Source: CAAGNP01 sp964611185 (GTDB lineage: Bacteria > Bacteroidota > Bacteroidia > Bacteroidales > UBA932). From it: a stretch of DNA of 64,000 nucleotides. Positions 54,579 through 63,925 of the stretch are shown here, one piece after another (position 1 is the first letter of the stretch; the number at the start of each line of letters is the position of its first letter). The position numbers and the translations under genes are program-made. The DNA lies in contig CAZSXE010000001.1 in the NCBI GenBank assembly GCA_964611185.1, positions 1 to 64,000 on the forward strand, given 5' to 3'. The notes beneath the pieces are model-generated. The model did not search any database and was not told the origin of the DNA. It saw only the letters and a list, made by a program, of their open reading frames with translations.

Positions 54579-56141
54579 TTATAATGGCAGATTGTCGTGT
54601 TTTTTAGCAGGATTGGTGAGTTTCTTGGTCGAGAGAGACTCTAAGGCGCGAATTACGCGGAAGCGGGTATTTCTCGGTTCGATAACATCATCAATATAGC
54701 CGTAGCTTGCTGCTTTATAAGGATTGCAGAATAAATCGTTGTATTCTTTCTTCTTTTCTGCTGCAATTTCTGCTTTCTTCTGAGGATCCTCCTCTGCTTT
54801 TATTTCTTTTGAATATAGTACTTCTACAGCACCGTCAGCACCCATTACTGCGATATTGGCTGAAGGCCAAGCGTAATTGATGTCACCGCGAAGCTGCTTG
54901 CAGCTCATTACGATATGTGAACCGCCGTAAGATTTGCGAAGGGTAACTGTAACTTTGGGAACAGTCGCTTCACCGTAGGCATAAAGAAGTTTTGCTCCGT
55001 GAAGGATGATTCCGCCGTATTCCTGCTGTGTGCCTGGTAAGAATCCGGGTACATCCACTAATGTAACAAGAGGAATGTTGAATGCGTCGCAGAAACGGAC
55101 AAAACGGGCTGCTTTTCTTGATGCATTAATATCAAGAACACCTGCAAGGTATTTTGGCTGATTTGCAACCACTCCGACAGATATACCGCCAAAGCGAGCA
55201 AAACCCACTATGATATTTTTTGCGTAGTCTTTATGTACTTCGAGGAATTTCCCGTCATCTACAATGGATGCAATCACTTCATACATATCGTAAGGGGCAT
55301 TCGGATTGTCAGGAATGATTTCGTTAAGTGAATCTTCAAGGCGTTCGATAGGATCTTCAGTGGGAAGGAATGGAGGTTCTTCCATATTGTTCTGAGGCAT
55401 ATAGCTGAGTAGATCTCTGATGACTGCTATCGCATCTTCTTCGGTGTCCACTGCAAAGTGAGCTACACCGCTTTTGGAAGAGTGTACAGAAGCGCCACCG
55501 AGCTGCTCTTGTGTAACTACTTCACCTGTAACTGATTTTACTACGGCAGGGCCGGTAAGGAACATATAACTGGTTCCTTTGGCCATGATATTAAAGTCGG
55601 TAAGGGCAGGGGAGTAAACTGCTCCGCCGGCGCAAGGGCCTAAAATGGCGGAAATCTGAGGAACTACACCTGAAGCAAGGATGTTTCTTTGAAATATTTC
55701 GGCGTAGCCTGCGAGTGCATTAACACCTTCCTGAATACGTGCTCCACCTGAATCGTTAAGTCCGATTACAGGGGCACCCATCTTCATGGCCTGATCCATG
55801 ATTTTGCAGATTTTTCCTGCAAGAGTTTCTGATAGTGATCCTCCGAAAACAGTGAAATCCTGTGCAAATACATATACGAGACGACCTGCGACTGTACCAT
55901 AACCGGTAACCACTCCGTCACCGAGGAATGTGTTGGCATCCATGCCGAAGTTTGTACAACGATGTGTTACAAACATATCGAATTCTTCGAAACTTCCCTC
56001 ATCGAGAAGCATTGTAATCCTCTCGCGAGCAGTATATTTTCCTTTTTCGTGTTGTGCGTCGATTCTCTTCTGGCCGCCGCCAAGGCGTGCCTTTTCGCGA
56101 AGCTGAATCAGTGCTTTTACTTGTTCAAGCTGCTGGCTCAT
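54579..56141 (-). CDS. mmdA: Methylmalonyl-CoA decarboxylase alpha subunit (carboxyltransferase)
   Basis: The 520-residue carboxyltransferase moves the carboxyl group from methylmalonyl-CoA to biotin. Acyl-CoA carboxylase carboxyltransferase signatures appear in order: GGGQKRIDAQHEKGKYTARERI, FAQDFTVFGGSLSETLAGKI, LNDSGGARIQEGVNALAGYAEI, GPCAGGAVYSPALTDF, VVTQEQLGGASVHS and LVDVPGFLPGTQQEYGGIILHGAKLLYAYGEATVP. The genes around it (mce, gamma, biotin carrier, beta) make methylmalonyl-CoA decarboxylase more likely than propionyl-CoA carboxylase. It starts 20 bases after mce. Confidence 0.95.
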   Translation of the reverse strand: MSQQLEQVKALIQLREKARLGGGQKRIDAQHEKGKYTARERITMLLDEGSFEEFDMFVTHRCTNFGMDANTFLGDGVVTGYGTVAGRLVYVFAQDFTVFGGSLSETLAGKICKIMDQAMKMGAPVIGLNDSGGARIQEGVNALAGYAEIFQRNILASGVVPQISAILGPCAGGAVYSPALTDFNIMAKGTSYMFLTGPAVVKSVTGEVVTQEQLGGASVHSSKSGVAHFAVDTEEDAIAVIRDLLSYMPQNNMEEPPFLPTEDPIERLEDSLNEIIPDNPNAPYDMYEVIASIVDDGKFLEVHKDYAKNIIVGFARFGGISVGVVANQPKYLAGVLDINASRKAARFVRFCDAFNIPLVTLVDVPGFLPGTQQEYGGIILHGAKLLYAYGEATVPKVTVTLRKSYGGSHIVMSCKQLRGDINYAWPSANIAVMGADGAVEVLYSKEIKAEEDPQKKAEIAAEKKKEYNDLFCNPYKAASYGYIDDVIEPRNTRFRVIRALESLSTKKLTNPAKKHDNLPL

Positions 56142-56161
56142 TTTTTAATTGTTTTAAATTA

Positions 56162-56575
56162 TTACTTTTTTGGTTTTTCACATAGTTCGGTGAGAACTCC
56201 TACTGTGGATTTGGGATGGAGAAAAGCGATGTTAAGACCCTCTGCCCCTTTTCTGGGGGCTTTGTCGATAAGTCTGATCCCTTTCCCTTCTACTTCGGCA
56301 AGGGCCTCCTGTACTCCGTCTTCCACGGCAAAAGCCAAATGATGAATCCCTTCACCTCTTTTTTCAATAAATGAAGCGATGGTTCCGTCGGGTGAAGTAC
56401 TTTCAAGAAGTTCAAGTTTAGTCTGTCCGACTTTAAAAAAAGCTGTTCTTACTTTCTGATCGGGAACTTCCTCGATTGAATAACATTTTAATCCTAAAAT
56501 GTTTTCGTAATAGGGTATAGCTTCGTCAAGAGATTTGACTGCGATTCCCAAATGTTCAATATGTGAAATATTCAT
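56162..56575 (-). CDS. mce: Methylmalonyl-CoA epimerase
   Basis: A 137-residue VOC-fold enzyme that interconverts (R)- and (S)-methylmalonyl-CoA. The N-terminus ISHIEHLGIAVKSLDEAIPYYENILGL, central LELLESTSPDGTIASFIEKRGEGIHHLAFAVEDG, and C-terminal IAFLHPKSTVGVLTELCE contain the metal-binding His and Glu residues of the family. Its place directly before mmdA fits the succinate-to-propionate route, in which the mutase product is epimerised and then decarboxylated. The mutase genes themselves are outside this window. Confidence 0.95.
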   Translation of the reverse strand: MNISHIEHLGIAVKSLDEAIPYYENILGLKCYSIEEVPDQKVRTAFFKVGQTKLELLESTSPDGTIASFIEKRGEGIHHLAFAVEDGVQEALAEVEGKGIRLIDKAPRKGAEGLNIAFLHPKSTVGVLTELCEKPKK

Positions 56576-56604
56576 AATGACTATTATTTAAAATTATAAA
56601 ATAT

Positions 56605-57354
56605 TTATTCCGATAGAGAAAGAGTGTGATATACATTCTGTACATCCTCGTCGTTTTCTATTCTTTCTATTAGTTTTTCAAGTGATTCTTTCTGCTCGGC
56701 ATTGAGTTTGATTAAAGGTACATTAGGTATCCTCTCAAAACCTGCAGAAATAATTTCGTATCCATTGTCTTCCAAATATTTTTGGATCGCTCCGTATGAT
56801 TCGAATTCCCCGTATATGACTATATCTTCGGTGATATTTCCATCTTCATCCTCATCTTCTTCCTTATATACATCTTCTACATTGTAATCTATCAGGTTTA
56901 GCTCAAGTTCTTCCAAATCAATAGGTTTATCTGCTTTGATTTTGAAAACAGACTTTCTGTCAAACATGAAAACTACGCTCCCTTGAGTGCTTAATTCGCC
57001 TCCGGACTTGGTAAAATAACTTCTTATGTTTGCTACTGTCCTCATGTGATTATCTGTGGCAGTCTCAATAAGGAAAGCAACACCGTGTGGGCCGAAACCT
57101 TCATAGACTATCTCCTTGTAATCTCCCTGATCTTTTTCAACAGCTCTCTTTATAGCCCTTTCAACATTCTCCTTGGGCATATTTTCGCTACGAGCGCTCT
57201 GAATAAGGGTTCTTAGTCGAGGGTTGTTATCAGGGTCGGTGCCGCCGGATTTGGCTGCGATTGTGATTTCTTTCCCTAATCTTGTGAAAACGCGGGCCAT
57301 ATTGCCCCAACGCTTAAATTTTCTTTCTTTCCTAAATTCAAATGCTCTTCCCAT
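56605..57354 (-). CDS. yebC: YebC/PmpR family protein
   Basis: A 249-residue cytoplasmic protein of the YebC/TACO1 family. MGRAFEFRKERKFKRWGNMARVFTRLGKEITIAAKSGG, then LRTLIQSARSENMPKENVERAIKRA and IVYEGFGPHGVAFLIETATDN are the signatures. Members were described as transcription regulators and, more recently, as factors aiding translation of difficult proline stretches. An acidic loop (KEEDEDEDGN) is notable. It lies between the TPR gene (5 bases upstream) and mce on the minus strand. Confidence 0.95.
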   Translation of the reverse strand: MGRAFEFRKERKFKRWGNMARVFTRLGKEITIAAKSGGTDPDNNPRLRTLIQSARSENMPKENVERAIKRAVEKDQGDYKEIVYEGFGPHGVAFLIETATDNHMRTVANIRSYFTKSGGELSTQGSVVFMFDRKSVFKIKADKPIDLEELELNLIDYNVEDVYKEEDEDEDGNITEDIVIYGEFESYGAIQKYLEDNGYEIISAGFERIPNVPLIKLNAEQKESLEKLIERIENDEDVQNVYHTLSLSE

Positions 57355-57359
57355 AGCTG

Positions 57360-58040
57360 TTATTCATTTACTTTAATCCTTGAAATATATTTATCAATTT
57401 CATAGCCTTCGTAGGTCTGTGGATATTTTTCTTTGATGATTTCGTATTTTTTAAGTGCTTCTGCGTTGTTCCCCATCTCTTCGCATAGAAGACCTGCCTT
57501 TAAAAGGTAGGCAGCTGCAAAAGCATTATCGGAGATAGAAACTGCTTTGTTATAATGAACAAGTGCCTTGTCGTAATTTTCGAGAGTGATATACGCATCT
57601 CCAATACATGCTTGAGCGCGAGCGGAAATGATTTTATCGTTCCCTTTGTATTTATTCAAGTAATCAATGGCGTTCTGTGCATTACCAAGCTGTAATTCGC
57701 AGATACCTGCGTAGAAGTAGAGTGCTTTGCCACCTGTGATCCCGTATTCGTCAATGAGCTGGGCAAATCCGAGAGAGTTGCCGTCACCGTTCAATGCTGT
57801 TTCATAATTTCCGGCACGGAAAAGCTGTTCTGCCACAAATGACTGATCTGCTGCCTCTTTTTTCATCGGTTTGATGTAAAATTGAAGAACTGAAAAGATT
57901 ATTGCAGCTACAACTACTAATCCAACACCTGTGTAGATTAAAGCCTTAGAATACTTTTTGAAAAAAAGATCTGTTTTTGATACTGCTTCAGCGATACCTT
58001 TATTAGGTTCGTCCTTCTGATTCTTTACGTTTTTTGACAT
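57360..58040 (-). CDS. Membrane-anchored tetratricopeptide-repeat protein
   Basis: A 226-residue protein with one membrane segment at about residues 33-53 (ALIYTGVGLVVVAAIIFSVL) near the N-terminus, followed by TPR repeats (ALYFYAGICELQLGNAQNAIDYL, ARAQACIGDAYITLENYDKALVHYNKA, AAYLLKAGLLCEEMGNNAEALKKYEIIKEKYP). The repeats would face the periplasm. Proteins of this kind are common in Bacteroidota. I chose ATG 58040, because the frame to 58160 crosses the promoter region and overlaps recF. A TATATTTG box (58080-58087) lies 39 bases upstream. Confidence 0.9.
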   Translation of the reverse strand: MSKNVKNQKDEPNKGIAEAVSKTDLFFKKYSKALIYTGVGLVVVAAIIFSVLQFYIKPMKKEAADQSFVAEQLFRAGNYETALNGDGNSLGFAQLIDEYGITGGKALYFYAGICELQLGNAQNAIDYLNKYKGNDKIISARAQACIGDAYITLENYDKALVHYNKAVSISDNAFAAAYLLKAGLLCEEMGNNAEALKKYEIIKEKYPQTYEGYEIDKYISRIKVNE

Positions 58041-58132
58041 TATTGTAATATTTTTATTATATACTTGAAAATTAAGGCGCAAATATAGCAAAACAAAGTA
58101 AAAATACCCAAAATTTTTATTTACTTTGCAGA

Positions 58133-59248
58133 ATGTACTTAAAAAGGCTAATACTTTCAAATTTTAAAAATATAGTTTCTGCCGATTTATATTTCTCGCA
58201 GAAGATTAATTGTATCTACGGTGATAACGGAGAAGGAAAGACAAATTTACTTGATGCCATCTATTATCTTTCCGTTACCAAGAGTTTTTTACTTCCTACC
58301 GACCAGTTCGTCTATCGTCACGGCGCCTCTGATGCCTCGCTTTACGGTCTTTATGATTTATCGGGAGTAGAGGAGAGGATCTCAATAGGTCTAAAAACAT
58401 CCTCTGATAAAATCCTGAAAAGGAACGGTAAGAATTATACTAAGATTTCGGATCACATAGGGCTTATTCCAATAGTGATAATATCTCCTTCAGATACTTC
58501 TCTCATCCATTATTCTGCCGAAGAAAGAAGACGGTTTATGAATATTATACTTTCACAGACAGATAGAGAATATCTCCATTCCATGCAGGCTTATAACAAA
58601 GTCCTTCTTCAAAGGAACAGGCTTCTTAAAAATTCTGATGTCTCCTCTATTGTAATGGATGCTTTTTCATCCCAGATGAAGCAATACTCCGATTATATAT
58701 ATAAAAGAAGAAAAGATTTTATTGAATTTATTTCCCCTATTGTCCAAGAGTTTTATTCTGTGATTTCGGGTGGAAAAGAGAGTGTCTCTCTTGAATATGT
58801 TTCAGATCTGGATAGGGGGTCTGTTATTGAGCTTCTTGAAAAAGCAAAAGAGCGCGATTTAATGCTCAAATATACCACTGTGGGGATACATAGAGATGAT
58901 ATTCTCTTTAATCTTGATGGAGCTCCGATGAAAAAGTGTTCATCTCAAGGGCAGCAAAAATCATTTCTTATTTCATTAAAAATGGCTCAACTCTCGCAAA
59001 TGAGACATATATACGGCTTTCCTCCCATACTACTTCTCGATGATGTTTTCGATAAGCTTGATATGAAAAGGGTGGAATTTTTGCTTGGCATGGTGGCAAA
59101 AGAGGATTTCGGGCAGATTTTTATTACCGATAGTAACAAAGTACGCATTTCTCAAATAGTCAGTGCTCTCTCCTCCGAATGTTCGTTTTTCAATGTTACT
59201 AACGGCGTTTTTGAAAAAATATCAGAAGATGGAAAGGGAGGATGCTAA
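58133..59248 (+). CDS. recF: DNA replication and repair protein RecF
   Basis: RecF loads RecA on gapped DNA with RecO and RecR. The 371-residue SMC-like ATPase begins MYLKRLILSNFKNI. Walker A is GDNGEGKTNLLDAIYYLS at residues 30-37 onward, and the signature motif appears as CSSQGQQKSFLISLKMAQ. Walker B is PILLLDDVFDKLD. The start lies 5 bases after a TTACTTTG sequence similar to a -7 box, so the leader may be absent or very short. Its last 20 bases overlap the DciA-like gene. Confidence 0.96.
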   Translation: MYLKRLILSNFKNIVSADLYFSQKINCIYGDNGEGKTNLLDAIYYLSVTKSFLLPTDQFVYRHGASDASLYGLYDLSGVEERISIGLKTSSDKILKRNGKNYTKISDHIGLIPIVIISPSDTSLIHYSAEERRRFMNIILSQTDREYLHSMQAYNKVLLQRNRLLKNSDVSSIVMDAFSSQMKQYSDYIYKRRKDFIEFISPIVQEFYSVISGGKESVSLEYVSDLDRGSVIELLEKAKERDLMLKYTTVGIHRDDILFNLDGAPMKKCSSQGQQKSFLISLKMAQLSQMRHIYGFPPILLLDDVFDKLDMKRVEFLLGMVAKEDFGQIFITDSNKVRISQIVSALSSECSFFNVTNGVFEKISEDGKGGC

Positions 59249-59519
59249 AGCAATAGGGGAGCTGTTGAAGCAGTTTGTCTCCCAAAACGGGATAAGCGAC
59301 GAGCTTAATCGCATTCAAATATTTCAGGCATGGGATCGTGCAGTAGGAATTACTGCTGCCCAAGCTACCGTAAGCAAATATCTAAAAGATGGTATTTTAT
59401 TTTGTACCATCTCATCTTCTGCTCTGAGAAGTCAGCTCTATTTTCAGCTCGATATCATAGTGAAGAGGATAAACAGTGAGTTTCCTTCTGTGCAAATTAG
59501 AAAAATAGTTTTGAAATGA
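59229..59519 (+). CDS. DUF721/DciA-like protein
   Basis: A 96-residue protein of the DUF721 group, to which the replicative-helicase loader DciA belongs. It has EDAKAIGELLKQFVSQNGI then FQAWDRAVGITAAQATVSKYLKDGILFCTISSSALRSQLYFQ, the family core. The start at ATG 59229 overlaps recF by 20 bases; the longer frame to 59163 lies inside recF. Its end overlaps pdxB by 4 bases (ATGA). RecF-DUF721 adjacency is common in Bacteroidota and points to replication or repair. Confidence 0.9.
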   Translation: MEREDAKAIGELLKQFVSQNGISDELNRIQIFQAWDRAVGITAAQATVSKYLKDGILFCTISSSALRSQLYFQLDIIVKRINSEFPSVQIRKIVLK

Positions 59520-60556
59520 AAATTGTTGCCGACAAAGATATTCCTTTTTTAAAAGGGGTGCTTGAACCATATTCAGAGGTACTATATATAAAAGGTGCTG
59601 AGATAGAGCCTGAGTCTGTAAATGATGCTGATGCGCTATTAATCAGAACGAGGACCAGGTGCAACGATTCCTTACTGCATCATTCAAAGGTATCTTTCAT
59701 CGGATCTGCCACCATAGGGACAGATCATGTCGATTTGGAGTATCTTAAACAAAAAGGGATCGCTTTCGTTAACGCACCGGGGTGCAATGCGGGAGGGGTT
59801 ATGCAATATGTTCATACTGCCTTGTTTGATGTTGCTTGCGAAAAAGGTATTTCATTGAAAAACAAGACATTAGGGGTTGTAGGTGCCGGAAATACAGGAG
59901 GCAGAGTTGCTTTTTTGGCTGAATACCTCGGATTTAATGTTCTAAGAAACGATCCTCCAAAGGAGGCTCTCGGAGGGGATGTACATCATTATTGTCCTCT
60001 GGACTATCTTCTTAAAAATGCCGATATCGTATCGATGCATCTCCCTTTAGACGAGAGTACATTCGAAATGGCATCGGAATCTTTTTTTTCAAAGATGAAA
60101 AAAGGGGCTTTTTTCATAAATGCGTCAAGGGGGGAAGTGGTGTGTGATGAAGCACTTCTAAATCATAGAAATTCACTTTCCGCTCTTATATTGGATGTTT
60201 GGAGAGGTGAACCGGAGAATGTATCAAGATCTCTTGTTGATGCTTGCGACATTGCTACTCCACATATTGCCGGTTATTCTTATGAGGGAAAAATTAACGG
60301 GACTGCAATGATTGTAAGATCTCTTGCCCGCCATTTCGGATTCTCGAATCTCATTGAATTTGACCCCCCTCATACTCCCACGCCTGAGATTACCTTTTAT
60401 AAAAACAATCGTCTCCTCCCTCAAAAAGATATTTCAAAAGAGATGAATGATATTTTTACCATTCGGGAAATGGATTCGTTGTTCAGGAGAAATATCTCCA
60501 ATTTTGAAAAAATTCGCTCAGAATATAATTATAGAAGAGAATTTAGGTGGAAATAA
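59516..60556 (+). CDS. pdxB: Erythronate-4-phosphate dehydrogenase
   Basis: PdxB oxidises 4-phosphoerythronate in the DXP-dependent pyridoxal-phosphate pathway. The 346-residue protein belongs to the D-2-hydroxyacid dehydrogenase family. It shows FIGSATIGTDHVDLEYL, APGCNAGGVMQYVH, GVVGAGNTGGRVAFLAEYLG (NAD-binding), MHLPLDES, INASRGEVVCDEALL and LDVWRGEPE, then HIAGYSYEGK with the catalytic His. It overlaps the DUF721 gene by 4 bases. PdxA of the same pathway is 50 kb upstream. Confidence 0.96.
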   Translation: MKIVADKDIPFLKGVLEPYSEVLYIKGAEIEPESVNDADALLIRTRTRCNDSLLHHSKVSFIGSATIGTDHVDLEYLKQKGIAFVNAPGCNAGGVMQYVHTALFDVACEKGISLKNKTLGVVGAGNTGGRVAFLAEYLGFNVLRNDPPKEALGGDVHHYCPLDYLLKNADIVSMHLPLDESTFEMASESFFSKMKKGAFFINASRGEVVCDEALLNHRNSLSALILDVWRGEPENVSRSLVDACDIATPHIAGYSYEGKINGTAMIVRSLARHFGFSNLIEFDPPHTPTPEITFYKNNRLLPQKDISKEMNDIFTIREMDSLFRRNISNFEKIRSEYNYRREFRWK

Positions 60557-60560
60557 CATT

Positions 60561-61259
60561 ATGAAAACAAAATACGCATTTATTATTTTATTCTCTTTTT
60601 TATCCTCTTTATCATTGTTTTCACAGGAAGAAGCCCCTTACTTTTGTACAAGTGAAAAGAGAGTTCTCGAATATGTGAGAAAATATACCGACGGTAATAT
60701 TAAATGGTATCATGAGATGATAATAAATAAAGTGTCATTAAATGGCGGAAAAGGTGTTATAGAGTATTCTTCTCAGTTGTTTAATGAAAAAAAGAGGCCT
60801 TTAATTGAAAATCCGGCCATCATGATAGCCACAGTAGATGATGGATCGGTTACAGTAAACATAGCGGAATCCATGGCATCCATCTTCAAATCGGTGCTCG
60901 GTGAAAAGCGGAAAATTTCTTCTCAAGGTGATATGTCTGTTCTCCCCAGTAATATGGCACCTGGTGATACTTTAAAAAGCGCGTTTTGTTCAGTTTCATT
61001 TTTAGGGATGACGATGAATATTTCCGTAACAGATAGAAAAGTTCTCTGTTACGAAACCATAATCACCCCTGCAGGGACATTTGACTGTATCGTAATTCAA
61101 GAAAGCAAGGTGGAAAAAGGGATGGGAAGGAACAGACATACCTCGGCAAAAACATGGTACTCTCGCGGTATGGGGATGATTCGTCATGATACATACAATA
61201 AAAAAGGGATCCTTGAGACATCCGAAGTGCTCACATCGATAAATAATACTCTTCGCTAA
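60561..61259 (+). CDS. Secreted protein, TapB/DUF3108-like
   Basis: A 232-residue exported protein. The signal peptide is MKTKYAFIILFSFLSSLSLFSQ. The mature chain has beta strands typical of small lipoprotein-like periplasmic proteins (NGGKGVIEYSSQLF, MNISVTDRKVLCYETIITPAGTFDCIVIQ, SAKTWYSRGMGMIRHDTYNKKG). The last two resemble TapB/DUF3108-type proteins as I remember them. ATG 60561 is 4 bases after the pdxB stop; the longer frame to 60447 overlaps pdxB. Its function is unknown. Its stop overlaps the stop of the convergent BIG2 lipoprotein gene by 4 bases. Confidence 0.82.
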   Translation: MKTKYAFIILFSFLSSLSLFSQEEAPYFCTSEKRVLEYVRKYTDGNIKWYHEMIINKVSLNGGKGVIEYSSQLFNEKKRPLIENPAIMIATVDDGSVTVNIAESMASIFKSVLGEKRKISSQGDMSVLPSNMAPGDTLKSAFCSVSFLGMTMNISVTDRKVLCYETIITPAGTFDCIVIQESKVEKGMGRNRHTSAKTWYSRGMGMIRHDTYNKKGILETSEVLTSINNTLR

Positions 61260-63919
61260 GGTGTGGTGGGATCGTTGTAGAAACCATTCATCCTTTTGAG
61301 AAAATAGTAGCTTCTATTTCCATCTGTCACTCTATACTTTATTTTATTTCCAAAATTCAGCTTTGTTTCATACACATAGCTTCTTGACGGCAATTCATAG
61401 AATGCGCTATGCATAAAACTTTGATTAAAAACGATATTATAATATTTCGCATTTACCAAATATGTATCTCCAATTGTGTATAATGAGGGTTTTACTTTGT
61501 CGGCATCTTCAATATTCTCATCGAAAATCAGCTCAATATTCTGCATTTCGACGAAGTATCCTTCAGGTTTTCTATCTTCATACCATCTCGTCCCCATCGA
61601 TACAATCAGGTCACATTCAGAGTTGTTCCCCTCGGACCAGTTTCCATCCACGAAAAACAATTCATCTTGAAAAAGGAGAAAATAATATATTTCCATATTG
61701 ACTATATTGGAATAATACTCGCCGGTGGATGCTTTGGCCTGGATTGAGTATTGGCCGCTGGCGTTCGCACCAAGAGTTAAAATCCCACTATCAGATATAT
61801 AAATATCTTTTCTCCCGTTTTCGACTTGTCTTTTCACTATCCACCGAATGGAGGCATTAGGTGCTTTTTTGATTGTAAATTTGGCACTGCTCGGAAGTTC
61901 GCTGTTATTCATCTCGGGCCAGAGTGAATAATTTGCAAGTTTCAAGTAATTCCCCGGAATGATTTCAATAGCCGGAATAATTTCAACGGAACATTGGACT
62001 GAAAGTCCATTGGCGGTAGCCGAAACAGTACAATTTCCCCTTTTACTTCCTTTTATTATGCAACTTTGGCCGTCAGAGGCCGGAACGAGTGAGGCTACTT
62101 CCGTGTCGGTGCTGTTCCATTGCACTTGTGCGGTATATGGGGCGATTTTCGATAATGAGAGAGTGTGCTCCATCCCTTCATATATTGTTACACTGTTTGA
62201 AGAGAAGGATAAAACAGGATTGGAAACAGTGACAGAGCAATTTCTTGAGATGCCGTTGCAGGTAGCTTTAATGGTGGTTTCTCCTGCTTTTATCCCCGAA
62301 ATTATCCCGTTGTTTACGGATGCTATGGAATTGTCGGTACTTTCCCATGAAGGTGTCCCTGATGGGTGGGCGGAGTAACTCATAGAGTAAGTTTCACCTT
62401 TGTATATGGTAACGGAAGTAGGGGAAATGGTGAACTGTTTGGGTGATACTGTCAGTGCAGATTCTCCTCTGACTTGTGGCTTGTCGGATGCAGATGCGTA
62501 TATAATACAATTGCCTTCGGCAAGGGCTGTTACGGCTCCTGCTTCCGATACTTTCGCTATTTGTTCATCGGATGAACTCCAAATTATCTTTTTTGATGTA
62601 GAGTTATCAGGGATGATGGATGCGCTAAGAGATTTTGTTTCTCCCAAGAACAATGATAATTCATTAGGGAAAACCGTTATAGATTCGGGCCATACATAGC
62701 TGTCCACGGTGATAATGCAGTCGTCATGTAATAGAGTGCCATCTGTTGACTGAGCAGTGATGGTGCAGATTCCGTCTGATACTGCTTTGACTTCTCCTGT
62801 GGAAGAAACAGATGCTATATTAATCTCTGATGATGACCACTTTATCACTTTATTCTCTGCATAAGATGGGGTGACTGAAGGGCTGAGCAGGAGGGTCTCT
62901 CCGATAGTTTTAAAGGTATGAGAAGAGGGGGATATGGAGATACCTGTTACTAAATATTTAAGATTTGATGTGTCGATTCGCCATGAATCTTCATTTATTC
63001 CGCTTTCACGGGGTGTAATCAATATATCATATTTCGTATTTCTTTGAATATCAAAATTTGAATAATTATTATTTCCGAGATAGAATCTGTAGGGGAGATT
63101 CTCATCATAAGCAGTATTGGATCTGTAATCGATGATTAACTCTACATAAGTACATAAAGATGAATGGATTGACCCTTGAGGAAATGTCTTGCGAGATTGT
63201 TCTATGTTGTCCGAAAGGAGGGTTCCCTGCATATTTTCGAGGGTGTAGAAGCTCACTCCAGTGCTACTGATTTCTGAGAGATCGGAGGCCGATTTAGAAT
63301 CTCCAGAAGGTAAAATTTCAGATATGTTTTCTGCTTTTGATGATGCGAAAAATTTCATTACACAGGGGATGTTTTTCAATGTAACTGATTTTACATTGAA
63401 ATTCGAGATATTCTTCATTTGAGAAGTGTCAAGTTTTATATTTACACTCGAAACGAATCTTTTTAATAATATCTCAATTTCATCTTCTGTTGATAATTTT
63501 TGGAAGGTTTCAGAACGATAACTCATAGGTACTCCTCCGGAGGAATTTGCCATCAGGGTATAATCTGCTATTTGATGCGAATAATTCATTATTCCATCTT
63601 CATTGAAGAGTGATCTGTCTGATGTGATGTTTCCTATATTTGCAATGGCATAAACTCTATACTCTTCATTTTCCCATATCTCCAAATTGATATTGTCTGA
63701 TGTTGTGTATCCACAATCCACCAAAAGACCATTTTGGTTGTAGAGGAAAATATTAATGTCGTTCACCATATTTTCATCTATTTGTATCGATTTTACAGAT
63801 GGATCTGCCTCTATGGAATAATTAATGGGAAAAGATATCTCTACTAAATGTTTTTTATCGCATCCTGCCGCATAGATCAGAATCAAAAATATACTTATTT
63901 TTTTAATAATTTTCATCAT
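61256..63919 (-). CDS. Fimbrillin-like lipoprotein with four BIG2 domains
   Basis: An 887-residue surface lipoprotein. The signal peptide ends in an AAGC lipobox, giving acylated Cys20. About 300 N-terminal residues resemble fimbrillin-type N-terminal domains (DINIFLYNQNGLLVDCGYTT, VYAIANIG). Four bacterial Ig-like (BIG2) repeats follow at about residues 325-405, 405-490, 490-565 and 565-645, each with the pattern ISPSSxTFKxGE...WSSS...ASVSxxGxVxAxxxGxxTITA. The last 240 residues form a unique domain. It lies 6 bases after a fimbrillin-like gene end, so it is probably part of a Mfa/FimA-type locus extending past the right edge. Confidence 0.85.
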   Translation of the reverse strand: MMKIIKKISIFLILIYAAGCDKKHLVEISFPINYSIEADPSVKSIQIDENMVNDINIFLYNQNGLLVDCGYTTSDNINLEIWENEEYRVYAIANIGNITSDRSLFNEDGIMNYSHQIADYTLMANSSGGVPMSYRSETFQKLSTEDEIEILLKRFVSSVNIKLDTSQMKNISNFNVKSVTLKNIPCVMKFFASSKAENISEILPSGDSKSASDLSEISSTGVSFYTLENMQGTLLSDNIEQSRKTFPQGSIHSSLCTYVELIIDYRSNTAYDENLPYRFYLGNNNYSNFDIQRNTKYDILITPRESGINEDSWRIDTSNLKYLVTGISISPSSHTFKTIGETLLLSPSVTPSYAENKVIKWSSSEINIASVSSTGEVKAVSDGICTITAQSTDGTLLHDDCIITVDSYVWPESITVFPNELSLFLGETKSLSASIIPDNSTSKKIIWSSSDEQIAKVSEAGAVTALAEGNCIIYASASDKPQVRGESALTVSPKQFTISPTSVTIYKGETYSMSYSAHPSGTPSWESTDNSIASVNNGIISGIKAGETTIKATCNGISRNCSVTVSNPVLSFSSNSVTIYEGMEHTLSLSKIAPYTAQVQWNSTDTEVASLVPASDGQSCIIKGSKRGNCTVSATANGLSVQCSVEIIPAIEIIPGNYLKLANYSLWPEMNNSELPSSAKFTIKKAPNASIRWIVKRQVENGRKDIYISDSGILTLGANASGQYSIQAKASTGEYYSNIVNMEIYYFLLFQDELFFVDGNWSEGNNSECDLIVSMGTRWYEDRKPEGYFVEMQNIELIFDENIEDADKVKPSLYTIGDTYLVNAKYYNIVFNQSFMHSAFYELPSRSYVYETKLNFGNKIKYRVTDGNRSYYFLKRMNGFYNDPTTP

Positions 63920-63925
63920 ATATGG

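Noticed and set aside
61959..62378. Plus-strand open frame of 139 codons opposite the BIG2 repeats
   Set aside because: It is a by-product of the repetitive BIG2 coding sequence on the other strand and has no known domain.
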